Below, piece after piece: positions 7,791 to 13,451 of a stretch of DNA of 37,255 nt (the stretch's first letter is position 1; each line of letters opens with the position of its first letter). The position numbers and the translations under genes are program-made. This DNA comes from a virus. Where the stretch lies: positions 1-37,255 of the IMG/VR virus record IMGVR_UViG_3300045135_000166; one strand, given 5' to 3'. The notes beneath the pieces were generated by a model. It saw only the letters and a list, made by a program, of their open reading frames with translations. It made no database searches and had not been told where the DNA came from.

Positions 7791-9044
7791 TTAGTATCCT
7801 GTAATAACGTCTAAGACTTCGTACTCGTCCTCTTCAAAGTCAACATAGTAGCTAACTTTAGCGAGTTGGTCGATGTATGCCAGTGAGTCAATCAAGTCAT
7901 CATGCACTAGCGGGTTTGGGAACTGAAATAACTGATCACAAAACTCAGTATTCCAATCTCCTTCATTCAGCGTCACCTGACCGTTCTCAAATCGGCCCTG
8001 TAACGCCCATACAATCCTGTCAATCTTCTTCTGGTTGCCGTGTGTGAGCTCTTCAACACGAAAATAGCGTTGATTAGCCTTCATCATGTCTGTTAGGTAC
8101 GGTAAGACAGCGTTCTTAAGCGCACCTTTCTCAATACCGACAGACACTGGCTTGTACTTAGCAACCGCATCAAAGATTTTCTTTGCTGTTTTCTTAATAT
8201 CCCACCGGCCATAGATAATGTCTTGTACGAACCAACCTTCGGTGTTGGCTTTAACGACAGAAATAGCCGTGGTATCTAATCTTTTGCTCTTTGCATTAGA
8301 CGCTTTAGCAACGTCTGCGAAGCCTGCAAGGTCGACTGCAATGTAGTAATCACCTTCTTCAGGCTCATCACCAAACTTAATCCACTCTTCTTTAAAGATC
8401 TCGCTACCGAGTGCCTCAAACGACGCCATGAACTCTTGACGGAATGCATAAGAGGACATACTCTTCTTAGCAATGTCGATCTCCTCAGGATCGAGAAGTG
8501 GATTGTCATAAGACGTAAAGTGCCAACCTCGATAAGTCGGATCATTTTCGAGCTCAGCGTACTTATAAAGCTCATAGAAGTGATTACGTCCTTTAGGTGT
8601 CCCGATGAAGATGGCAGATCCCTTCTGGTCAGCAAGGGCAGGCCTTAAGACCTCCTCCCATACAGAGGGCTTCATATCCGCATACTCGTCCATTACGAGG
8701 AACTTAAGGGAGACACCACGCATTGTGTCTGGTCGGTCAGCGCCCTTTAAGCTAATCGTTGCTCCGTTGACGAGCTTGATTTGCATGTTGTTGACGTGAG
8801 AGCCAGTAATGATTGGGTGTGCTAAATCAAGCAAGACACCCCACATAATGTCCCGAGCCTGTCCTTGAGTAGGGGCTACATAGAACACATGTCCTTTAGA
8901 AGCCTCTAAGGCATTCAGGATTAACATCCATGCGGCAAGCCTAGACTTACCACATCGACGTCCTGCCGCTACTACCTTGAAACGCTCAGGTGCATTGTAC
9001 ACCTCTTGTTGCCAAGGCAGTAGTTCTACCTTAAGGTCGCTCAA
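7791..9044 (-). CDS. terL: Terminase large subunit (packaging ATPase-nuclease)
   Basis: This 417-aa protein has an N-terminal ATPase with Walker A AAGRRCGKS (residues 26-34) and Walker B FLVMDE (115-120, catalytic Glu120). An RNase H-like nuclease domain follows, with VDLAG (Asp237), a second acidic segment near GIEKG and a C-terminal HDDLIDSLAY. It powers DNA translocation into the prohead and cuts concatemers. Its ATG overlaps the endolysin stop (ATGA), and the portal gene follows within two bases. At 417 aa it is compact compared with the roughly 590 aa of T7 gp19. Confidence 0.93.
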   Translation of the reverse strand: MSDLKVELLPWQQEVYNAPERFKVVAAGRRCGKSRLAAWMLILNALEASKGHVFYVAPTQGQARDIMWGVLLDLAHPIITGSHVNNMQIKLVNGATISLKGADRPDTMRGVSLKFLVMDEYADMKPSVWEEVLRPALADQKGSAIFIGTPKGRNHFYELYKYAELENDPTYRGWHFTSYDNPLLDPEEIDIAKKSMSSYAFRQEFMASFEALGSEIFKEEWIKFGDEPEEGDYYIAVDLAGFADVAKASNAKSKRLDTTAISVVKANTEGWFVQDIIYGRWDIKKTAKKIFDAVAKYKPVSVGIEKGALKNAVLPYLTDMMKANQRYFRVEELTHGNQKKIDRIVWALQGRFENGQVTLNEGDWNTEFCDQLFQFPNPLVHDDLIDSLAYIDQLAKVSYYVDFEEDEYEVLDVITGY

Positions 9045-9499
9045 GCCTCTTTAGCTTCCTTCATGATGTTGACAAGTTCAACACCACGGGTCTTAACTTG
9101 ACGATACCACTTACTGTCAATCATCTCGTTAGCCGCCATAACGTAGTTACCTTCGTTGACGTAACGGATCATATTCTTGAACTTGCTAAGGCGATTACGT
9201 CCTAAGTTAAAAGCCATGTTGACACAGACACGCTGTACGTCTAGCGGAAGGCTCTCAAAGTTTAAGAAGATTGAGCACGCATCAACATAGGCATCTTCAC
9301 AGTCTTCTTTAAAGACATCCAGAATACGCTCATCGGTGACTGGGGTGCCGACAGGCCAAGTATGCTCCATATCGTCTTCAGTAACGAGGTGACCGATACC
9401 AAACGTAGGGAGGTTTTCACTGTCGAGATAAATCTCACCGATATACCCTTCGTGGCGGATTAGGTCTTCTCTGACAATATCCATTAACTCGTTATTCAT
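9041..9499 (-). CDS. Endolysin, T4-type lysozyme (GH24)
   Basis: This 152-aa muramidase has the complete E-9-D-6-T triad of T4 lysozyme: Glu17 in RHEGY, Asp26 in IYLDSE and Thr32 in PTFGIGH. It hydrolyses the peptidoglycan glycan chain at lysis. There is no signal peptide, so it should need a holin to reach the wall. The start is the ATG at 9497-9499 preceded by GGGGAG; the longer frame runs back into the small terminase gene. It overlaps small terminase by eight bases and large terminase by four, an unusual site for a lysis gene whose holin candidates lie elsewhere on the map. Confidence 0.92.
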   Translation of the reverse strand: MNNELMDIVREDLIRHEGYIGEIYLDSENLPTFGIGHLVTEDDMEHTWPVGTPVTDERILDVFKEDCEDAYVDACSIFLNFESLPLDVQRVCVNMAFNLGRNRLSKFKNMIRYVNEGNYVMAANEMIDSKWYRQVKTRGVELVNIMKEAKEA

Positions 9500-9917
9500 C
9501 GACAATCTCCCCGTAACCATCGCCTTCAGCAATGTCAATTATATCTGCATCATCTTGATCACCGACAATGGAAGTCTCTCCTCCGATGCCAGTAATGGTA
9601 ATATTCACTGAAGGGCGACCACCCCCTTCCTTTTCTTTCTCAAAGTAAGAGACTGGTAACATTCTGTCCATAAGTAACTTCCAAGCCGCCGCTTGGTTCT
9701 TATGGTCATCATTAAGTGCCGCATCAAGGATACTGTCAAGGACCTTGCGTGACTTAGGTGAAGCCAACATCCTAGCTTTATATTCGTTGATGATAGCGGC
9801 GTCGCCTTTGGGGCGACCAACCTTGCCGGGTTTGGCTTTAGTGGCGACGTCTTGTTTTCTTGGACGACCAATCTTTTTACCAGACTCAGACAAAGTGTCT
9901 TTAGGTTTGTATGCCAA
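9492..9917 (-). CDS. terS: Terminase small subunit with AT-hook motifs
   Basis: This 141-aa protein starts with TTG at 9915-9917 behind AAGGA. The N terminus has two AT-hook-like cores, GRPRK (residues 17-21) and GRPKG (34-38), in a basic context. A helical section (YKARMLASPKSRKVLDSILDAALNDDHKNQAAAWKLLMDR) resembles small terminase oligomerisation helices, and the C terminus is very acidic. It would recognise phage DNA for packaging and load the large subunit. It is the first gene of the late unit, immediately upstream of endolysin and large terminase, which supports the call. Confidence 0.75.
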   Translation of the reverse strand: MAYKPKDTLSESGKKIGRPRKQDVATKAKPGKVGRPKGDAAIINEYKARMLASPKSRKVLDSILDAALNDDHKNQAAAWKLLMDRMLPVSYFEKEKEGGGRPSVNITITGIGGETSIVGDQDDADIIDIAEGDGYGEIVDE

Positions 9918-9931
9918 AGTATTATCCTTTC

Positions 9932-9951
9932 GTTGTCATCTTTATGACGAC
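9932..9951. promoter_or_regulatory. Operator-like inverted repeat 1 in the late leader
   Basis: GTTGTCAT-CTTT-ATGACGAC, an imperfect palindrome with 8-bp arms. It lies 15 bases upstream of the small terminase start codon, within the 5' leader of the late transcript, and is close in sequence to the palindrome at 10000-10019. Confidence 0.55.
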
Positions 9952-9960
9952 ATCTTGGTA

Positions 9961-9977
9961 CTTAAGTGACACTTAAG
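9961..9977. promoter_or_regulatory. CTTAAG palindrome pair
   Basis: CTTAAGTGACACTTAAG is a near-perfect palindrome made of two CTTAAG hexamers around a central TGACA. Two more CTTAAG sites flank the late promoter (10044-10049 and 10091-10096), and a fifth lies within the DnaA-box array (10416-10421). A shared binding protein is possible but none is identified. Confidence 0.45.
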
Positions 9978-9999
9978 CTGTTATGAGTTTTTTCTTTTA

Positions 10000-10019
10000 G
10001 TTGTTATCATAATGACAAC
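10000..10019. promoter_or_regulatory. Operator-like inverted repeat 2 in the late leader
   Basis: GTTGTTATCATAATGACAAC is a 20-bp imperfect palindrome sharing the GTTGT(C/T)AT arm with the site at 9932-9951. It sits about 30 bases downstream of the expected late transcription start, a position where a bound repressor could block elongation. Confidence 0.55.
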
Positions 10020-10057
10020 CACTTAACGAACAACTCATGATTACTTAAGATATGTAT

Positions 10058-10086
10058 ATTATAGCATAGAAATTACTAAATGTCAA
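10058..10086 (-). promoter_or_regulatory. Main late promoter (sigma70, extended -10)
   Basis: On the - strand, TTGACA (10081-10086), 17 bases, TATAAT (10058-10063), preceded by TATGC to give a TGn extended -10. The TTGACATTT and TATGCTATAAT blocks are repeated in the promoter at 32609-32637. Transcription should start near 10051 and enter small terminase after a leader of about 134 bases that contains the two operator-like palindromes. Confidence 0.9.
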
Positions 10087-10290
10087 TACCCTTAAGTAAT
10101 ATTTCTTTAGTTCTTCTTGTCTTTTTCTATTGTACCCGCCCTTGAACCTTTTGTCAACCCCCTAAGTGGTACTTTTTATCACTTTTTTATAAATATAAAG
10201 ATATACTTATATGCTTATGTGTACTTATGTTACATTATAACATTTCTTTAGTTTTTCACTTGTTTTTCATATTTTTTTCTCTTGCATGCC
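10087..10290. other. AT-rich stretch beside the DnaA-box array (possible unwinding element)
   Basis: This 200-bp stretch has no gene. It is strongly AT-rich with runs of T and repeats of ACTTAT(A/G)TG, and contains a perfect inverted repeat ATGTTA-CATTA-TAACAT at 10227-10243. Its place directly beside the DnaA boxes is like the duplex unwinding element of bacterial origins. The role is inferred. Confidence 0.5.
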
Positions 10291-10324
10291 TGAGTGGCAC
10301 CAGTACTATTATCGGCAACCGCTA

Positions 10325-10483
10325 GGGGCCCCCGGGGGGTGCACGAGTTACCCACAGGTTATCCACAGGTTTACCCACAGGGTGATCGAGTTATCCACAG
10401 GCAATCCACAGGATGCTTAAGTTATCCACAGGTTACACACAGGTGGACCGAGAGTTATCCACAGAGTTACCCACAGGGGCCCC
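10325..10483. repeat. GGGGCCCC palindromes bracketing the DnaA boxes
   Basis: The 8-bp palindrome GGGGCCCC occurs at 10325-10332 (followed by a second GC palindrome) and again at 10476-10483. The pair frames all nine same-strand DnaA-like boxes. They may mark domain borders or form hairpins. Confidence 0.5.
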
Positions 10484-10535
10484 ACAAGGGTGTCTAATTT
10501 CCGCATGGGTGTTGACTTTGGGGGATTGTGGATAA
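10348..10535. other. Putative replication origin: array of ten DnaA-like boxes
   Basis: Nine boxes face the + direction, starting at 10348, 10359, 10371, 10391, 10402, 10422, 10433, 10455 and 10467; a tenth at 10527-10535 is inverted. Five match TTATCCACA exactly (10359, 10391, 10422, 10455 and the inverted copy). The others are TTACCCACA (10348, 10371, 10467), CAATCCACA (10402) and TTACACACA (10433). Start-to-start distances are 11, 12, 20, 11, 20, 11, 22 and 12 bases, so boxes fall on about the same helix face. DnaA recognises TTATNCACA in bacteria. A role in replication, transcription control or DnaA titration is inferred. Confidence 0.75.
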
Positions 10536-10585
10536 CTTATGGGGTCTGTAGCAAGCAAGTGTGGGTGCTTGTGTTGGACCCTATA

Positions 10586-10636
10586 GCGACACTTGAGCGA
10601 CACTTGAGCGACACTTGAGCGACACTTGAGCGACAC
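10586..10636 (+). repeat. 11-bp iterons (GCGACACTTGA)n
   Basis: Four exact tandem copies of GCGACACTTGA start at 10586, 10597, 10608 and 10619, with a partial fifth ending at 10636. They end 15 bases before the -35 of the early promoter. Their 11-bp period is close to a helical turn and to the DnaA-box spacing, so they could be an initiator or regulator binding array. Confidence 0.9.
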
Positions 10637-10651
10637 AATTGCATTTAATAG

Positions 10652-10679
10652 TTGACATCCAGAATACAGGCCTTATTAT
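10652..10679 (+). promoter_or_regulatory. Early promoter (sigma70)
   Basis: TTGACA (10652-10657), 16-base spacer, TATTAT (10674-10679). It would start transcription near 10686 and read the entire rightward early unit. The first real gene begins at 10740; an ATG at 10686 is too close to the -10 to be used. Confidence 0.8.
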
Positions 10680-10739
10680 CGACACATGCCCAAACACAAG
10701 GGCCTAACGAAACGTGACAAAGTCACAAAGGAGTTAAAC

Positions 10740-10970
10740 ATGAAAACGATTGAACAGACAGCACAAGGATTCGTAAGAGGCTTTGAGAAGTTTACAGGCA
10801 ACGCCGAAGGCGACGCCACAATCCGAATCGACGGTATGGATTTTGTCGATCAAATGAGAGCGGTGCTTCAGGATTCTAAATGGAGCCGTTCAGAGCAACG
10901 CCAAATCATCGACCTAGCGTTTCAAACAATGCTTGAGCGTGACTATTTCATCATCGGGGGCGAGGCGTAA
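10740..10970 (+). CDS. Early protein of unknown function, 76 aa
   Basis: This is the first gene of the early unit. It starts at the ATG at 10740, preceded by AAAGGAG. The sequence (MKTIEQTAQGFVRGFEKFTG ... RSEQRQIIDLAFQTMLERDYF) is compact, helical and mildly acidic, with no recognisable domain. Its position behind the strongest early promoter suggests a host-takeover or regulatory role, as for first genes of many lytic phages, but nothing in the sequence proves this. Confidence 0.7.
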   Translation: MKTIEQTAQGFVRGFEKFTGNAEGDATIRIDGMDFVDQMRAVLQDSKWSRSEQRQIIDLAFQTMLERDYFIIGGEA

Positions 10971-10998
10971 GCCTCCCTCAACTACAGGAGCACATACT

Positions 10999-11286
10999 AT
11001 GAAAATTAAACTGAAGCGCAATGCACTACAGAATGCACTAACCGAAGCGGCTTACTATCGTGGCCGCCAGTTACTGGCAGAATCAGAGTGGGCTACTGAT
11101 GGCCTACAGTCTGCTGAGTGGTACAAGGACCAGTGGAAACAGAACACGCGCCTAGTGGCCGCTGTTAGTACGTCGTCATACTCTGATATCCTCGACTATG
11201 TTTTCGAGGAGGGCCGCAAGCAATTCAACGAGCACGTCGAGCGGGCAGAGTTTCTTAAGTCATTCGCAGAAGAAGTGGCCGCATAA
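10999..11286 (+). CDS. Early protein of unknown function, 95 aa
   Basis: The start is the ATG at 10999, inside the 19-base leader acaggagcacatactatga that recurs at two other early genes. The product (MKIKLKRNALQNALTEAAYYRG ... LDYVFEEGRKQFNEHVERAEFL) is predicted to be all helical, with a basic N terminus and acidic C-terminal half. The reading frame is open further upstream, but that part overlaps the previous gene. No family is recognised. Confidence 0.7.
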   Translation: MKIKLKRNALQNALTEAAYYRGRQLLAESEWATDGLQSAEWYKDQWKQNTRLVAAVSTSSYSDILDYVFEEGRKQFNEHVERAEFLKSFAEEVAA

Positions 11287-11316
11287 GCGGCCCTTAGGGA
11301 TACAGGAGCACATACT

Positions 11317-11568
11317 ATGAGCACCATGACACAAGCACAAATCGCCAAGGCCACCAAGGACCATTTGGATTCACAAGGCCATTGCAAGGACCTAAGCGCT
11401 AAGCAGGTTTGGCGTATCGGTTATATGTATGCGGACGTGGTATCAAAATATCACGGGCCATGCACTAGGGCACAATTCGAGGGCCTACACTTTGATTGTC
11501 TGTCCGAGGCCGTCGAAGAGTTTGAGAACGAGCGGGAGCGCTATTGGGCGTCACGTCAAAATTGGTAA
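11317..11568 (+). CDS. Early protein of unknown function, 83 aa
   Basis: This 83-aa helical protein (MSTMTQAQIAKATKDHLDSQG ... VWRIGYMYADVVSKYHG ... EAVEEFENERERYW) begins within the second copy of the 19-base leader. It contains three cysteines without a clear metal motif. Its TAA stop (11566-11568) lies in the 5' strand of stem I of the hammerhead ribozyme, so ribosomes finishing this gene would cover or disturb the ribozyme. The function is unknown. Confidence 0.7.
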   Translation: MSTMTQAQIAKATKDHLDSQGHCKDLSAKQVWRIGYMYADVVSKYHGPCTRAQFEGLHFDCLSEAVEEFENERERYWASRQNW

Positions 11569-11633
11569 CCCCACTGATGAGGCCCTTGCACGAGGCCGAA
11601 ACGTCGGTATACAATCCGGCGTCTGGGATGCAA
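11562..11633 (+). ncRNA. Type I hammerhead ribozyme
   Basis: The core is complete: CUGAUGA at 11574-11580, GAAA at 11598-11601 and the GUC cleavage triplet at 11621-11623. Stem II pairs GGCC (11581-11584) with GGCC (11594-11597) around a 9-base loop. Stem III pairs 11601-11607 with 11616-11622 (seven pairs, one G-U) around an 8-base loop. Stem I is the open stem: CCCA (11570-11573) with UGGG (11624-11627), then an internal loop, then UUG (11562-11564) with CAA (11631-11633). Open stem I makes it type I. Cleavage is expected between 11623 and 11624, 28 bases before the next start codon. It lies in an intergenic gap of 83 bases. Confidence 0.93.
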
Positions 11634-11651
11634 CACAAAAAGGAGTCACCC

Positions 11652-12428
11652 ATGAGAACACTAGGCACAATCCGAGTAGCAAAACCACGCGCACCAAAGG
11701 CGCCGAAAGGTTTTGTCTTTTATAACGGTCCGTCGGTCCTCGACGGCCAACCGATTGTCGTCATCGGTACACTTGAGACGAGCAACGCTAAAACCGGCGA
11801 TATGGTACAGGTTTGGATACTACGCGAGGACGTGAATCCAGTACAGGCGACAAAGACCGGCGCCGATGCTTCGGTGTGTGGTTCGTGCCCGCATCGTTGG
11901 CACACTGGCGGCGCTTGCTACGTTAACGTCGGCCACGCGCCTAGGGCCGTGCATGAGTCATATACTAAGGGCCTGTATCCGGTTTACGATTGCGGCGAGC
12001 ATGAGCGCTTCTTGCGTCATCGTAAAATACGCCTAGGCGCCTATGGCGACCCTGCGGCGGCACCATACGAGCTCATGAGTTATTTAGCAGGCGTCGGTAT
12101 CGGTCATACAGGTTACACGCACCAAGCACGCCACAAAAACTTTGACGAGCGGTTTTTAAGTATCTGTATGGTATCGGCGGATTCACCTAAGCAGGCCGAA
12201 CACTGGCACGCCAAAGGCGCACGCACGTTTCGAGTAGCAATGGCAGGCGACGGGCTCTTCGATAATGAAATCGAGTGCCTATCGGATTCTATGGGCATGA
12301 CGTGCCTTGAGTGCGGCTTGTGCGACGGTAACTCACGCGACGATAAAAATATCGTTATAGCCGTGCACGGGGCTCGACACAAGCGATTTAAAACCGCTAC
12401 AATCATCCCTACAGTCTCAATTGCTTAA
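11652..12428 (+). CDS. Conserved cysteine-rich phage protein, 258 aa
   Basis: The product starts at the ATG at 11652 behind AAGGAG; a longer upstream frame crosses the ribozyme and is rejected. It has two cysteine groups: C76-x2-C79 ... C89 in ASVCGSCPHR..GACYVN, and C218-x2-C221-x2-C224 in MTCLECGLCDGN, plus C114, C172 and C209. A central RLGAYGDPAAAP and TGYTHQ segment is typical of a family I recognise from phages and plasmids without known function. The cysteines suggest a bound metal or Fe-S cluster. Its mRNA is probably released by the upstream hammerhead ribozyme. GC-rich codon use differs from the replication genes. Confidence 0.8.
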   Translation: MRTLGTIRVAKPRAPKAPKGFVFYNGPSVLDGQPIVVIGTLETSNAKTGDMVQVWILREDVNPVQATKTGADASVCGSCPHRWHTGGACYVNVGHAPRAVHESYTKGLYPVYDCGEHERFLRHRKIRLGAYGDPAAAPYELMSYLAGVGIGHTGYTHQARHKNFDERFLSICMVSADSPKQAEHWHAKGARTFRVAMAGDGLFDNEIECLSDSMGMTCLECGLCDGNSRDDKNIVIAVHGARHKRFKTATIIPTVSIA

Positions 12429-12442
12429 CAGGAGCACATACT

Positions 12443-12550
12443 ATGACGATTATCGGTTGGTTTGAACTATACGACGAGGGCTCGCCTGTTGGCGTGTTCT
12501 CACCATACTATGATATGCGCGAATGGATTCAACAGGAGGGTGCGCTATGA
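12443..12550 (+). CDS. Early micro-protein, 35 aa
   Basis: The gene encodes a 35-aa peptide starting MTIIGWFELYDEGSPVGVFS and ending EWIQQEGAL. The ATG at 12443 sits in the third copy of the 19-base leader, and the TGA overlaps the next ATG as ATGA. Both signals support translation. The aromatic, acidic sequence has no recognised family. Confidence 0.6.
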   Translation: MTIIGWFELYDEGSPVGVFSPYYDMREWIQQEGAL

Positions 12551-12747
12551 TACGCGATGGCTTAACACGAGAGGACGTCCGCCGCACTATCGGTATGGCG
12601 TTACCTAGTATGCGTAACGATATGTCGGGTTTTGAAAAATGGTGCACGGTCTTTAGGCTCGCCGAACCCTATGTGGGCGAGGACGACGCCGCACAAATAG
12701 CGAACGAGTTTCAACAGGATAATTGGGTTTATAAAATACAGGTTTGA
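12547..12747 (+). CDS. Early protein of unknown function, 66 aa
   Basis: The 66-aa product (MIRDGLTREDVRRTIGMALPS ... VFRLAEPYVGEDDAAQIANEF) starts at the ATG at 12547 after a perfect AGGAGG and overlaps the upstream stop by four bases. Helical prediction with a central MRNDMSGFEKW. No family is recognised. It belongs to a run of small overlapping genes that are probably translated as a coupled series. Confidence 0.65.
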   Translation: MIRDGLTREDVRRTIGMALPSMRNDMSGFEKWCTVFRLAEPYVGEDDAAQIANEFQQDNWVYKIQV

Positions 12748-12749
12748 CT

Positions 12750-12887
12750 ATGAGCGATTTTCTCGGATACATTATGTACCTATTCACGCGGGTCTTTGGT
12801 TCCAATGAACCTAGGCCCGACGATATGACGACGTGGCCGGAAGAGGCCTTTAACGAAACAAAGAGGACCGATTATGACAAACCATAG
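12750..12887 (+). CDS. Early micro-protein with hydrophobic N terminus, 45 aa
   Basis: The 45-aa product begins MSDFLGYIMYLFTRVFGSNE, a short amphipathic or membrane-associated segment, and ends in a charged tail. The start follows the previous stop by two bases, and the gene overlaps the next one by 14 bases. No Shine-Dalgarno stands out, so translation may depend on coupling. The call rests on the tight fit between its neighbours. Confidence 0.5.
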   Translation: MSDFLGYIMYLFTRVFGSNEPRPDDMTTWPEEAFNETKRTDYDKP

Positions 12888-13095
12888 CGAGCAATACGAC
12901 CCACAATTGCAATGGGTCATTGACGAAGTCATTCACGCAATCACCAACCGCCGCTGTACTGAAACGGTATGGTACGACGTGTACGAGCTCATTTATGACA
13001 CTACGGCGGATTATGCGTGGGACGAATATCAGGCCCAACAATTGGCGGAGGACGAAGGCGAGGCGCTGTACAATGCAGAAAATCCCGACGGTTGA
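12874..13095 (+). CDS. Early acidic protein of unknown function, 73 aa
   Basis: This 73-aa, very acidic protein (WVIDEVIHAITNRRCTETVWYDVYELIYDTTADYAWDEYQAQQLAEDEGEAL without gaps in the original) starts behind AGAGG. Its charge resembles DNA-mimic inhibitors, but so do many unrelated small phage proteins, and no fold is recognised. It overlaps the following gene by 23 bases in another frame. Confidence 0.6.
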   Translation: MTNHSEQYDPQLQWVIDEVIHAITNRRCTETVWYDVYELIYDTTADYAWDEYQAQQLAEDEGEALYNAENPDG

Positions 13096-13294
13096 GCGTG
13101 ATGCGCTATTCGGTGGCATTACGCCACCATGCGCGGCGCTATGGTATGCTTTTCTCTCTGAGGAGGCCTTTTGGTCTGACAATAGGGAGCTAGCAGAAAA
13201 TTATAAACGTCGCTCTGAGAGCTTCTCTGGCGGTCTCATGGGGTCAATTCATGACCGTTCACTAGAAAAGGAAATAGAAAAGTGGAAACGATAA
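13073..13294 (+). CDS. Early protein of unknown function, 73 aa
   Basis: The start is the ATG at 13073 behind GAGG, inside the end of the previous gene; a longer upstream frame is mostly a shadow of that gene. The product (MQKIPTVERDALFGGITPPCAALWYAF ... ELAENYKRRSESFSGG ... KEIEKWKR) is helical with a charged C terminus. An RNA hairpin GGTGGC-ATTAC-GCCACC lies at 13112-13128 within the gene. It overlaps the next small gene by 13 bases. Confidence 0.6.
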   Translation: MQKIPTVERDALFGGITPPCAALWYAFLSEEAFWSDNRELAENYKRRSESFSGGLMGSIHDRSLEKEIEKWKR

Positions 13295-13395
13295 CTTTTA
13301 ACGATTTTGCGCTGATGATGATCATAGCGACGGCCACGGCGGCCATGTTCGGTGGTTTCATTGCGTGGGTTATGCAAGAGGACGACGACGAATGA
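13282..13395 (+). CDS. Small membrane protein, 37 aa
   Basis: A GTG start at 13282 follows AAAAGGAAAT. The 37-aa peptide METITFNDFALMMIIATATA... has one transmembrane segment (about residues 9-29, ending FGGFIAWVM) and a C-terminal QEDDDE. The TGA overlaps the next ATG (ATGA). The topology, one helix plus an acidic cytoplasmic tail, is like small phage membrane effectors; its role is unknown. Confidence 0.55.
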   Translation: METITFNDFALMMIIATATAAMFGGFIAWVMQEDDDE

Positions 13396-13448
13396 TTGTT
13401 GGGGTTGTCATTTTATTTGCTTTATTTTTAGTATCACTTGAGGATTAA
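13392..13448 (+). CDS. Possible hydrophobic micro-peptide, 18 aa
   Basis: The frame MIVGVVILFALFLVSLED begins at the ATG that overlaps the upstream TGA. Nearly all of it is a single hydrophobic helix. It is very short, so it could be a real membrane peptide or a leader that couples translation to the zinc-finger gene starting three bases later. Confidence 0.35.
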   Translation: MIVGVVILFALFLVSLED

Positions 13449-13451
13449 ATT

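Noticed and set aside
10294-10497. Open frame of 67 aa in the control region with YPQ repeats
   Set aside because: The repeated peptide arises from reading through the DnaA-box repeats, there is no ribosome-binding site, and the box pattern explains the sequence better.
10507-10540. TTGACT followed by AT-rich bases as a further promoter
   Set aside because: No acceptable -10 hexamer lies 16-18 bases downstream, and the sequence is explained by the inverted DnaA box.
10433-10636. Leftward open frame across the DnaA boxes and iterons
   Set aside because: It translates the repeats only and has no start signal or protein-like composition.
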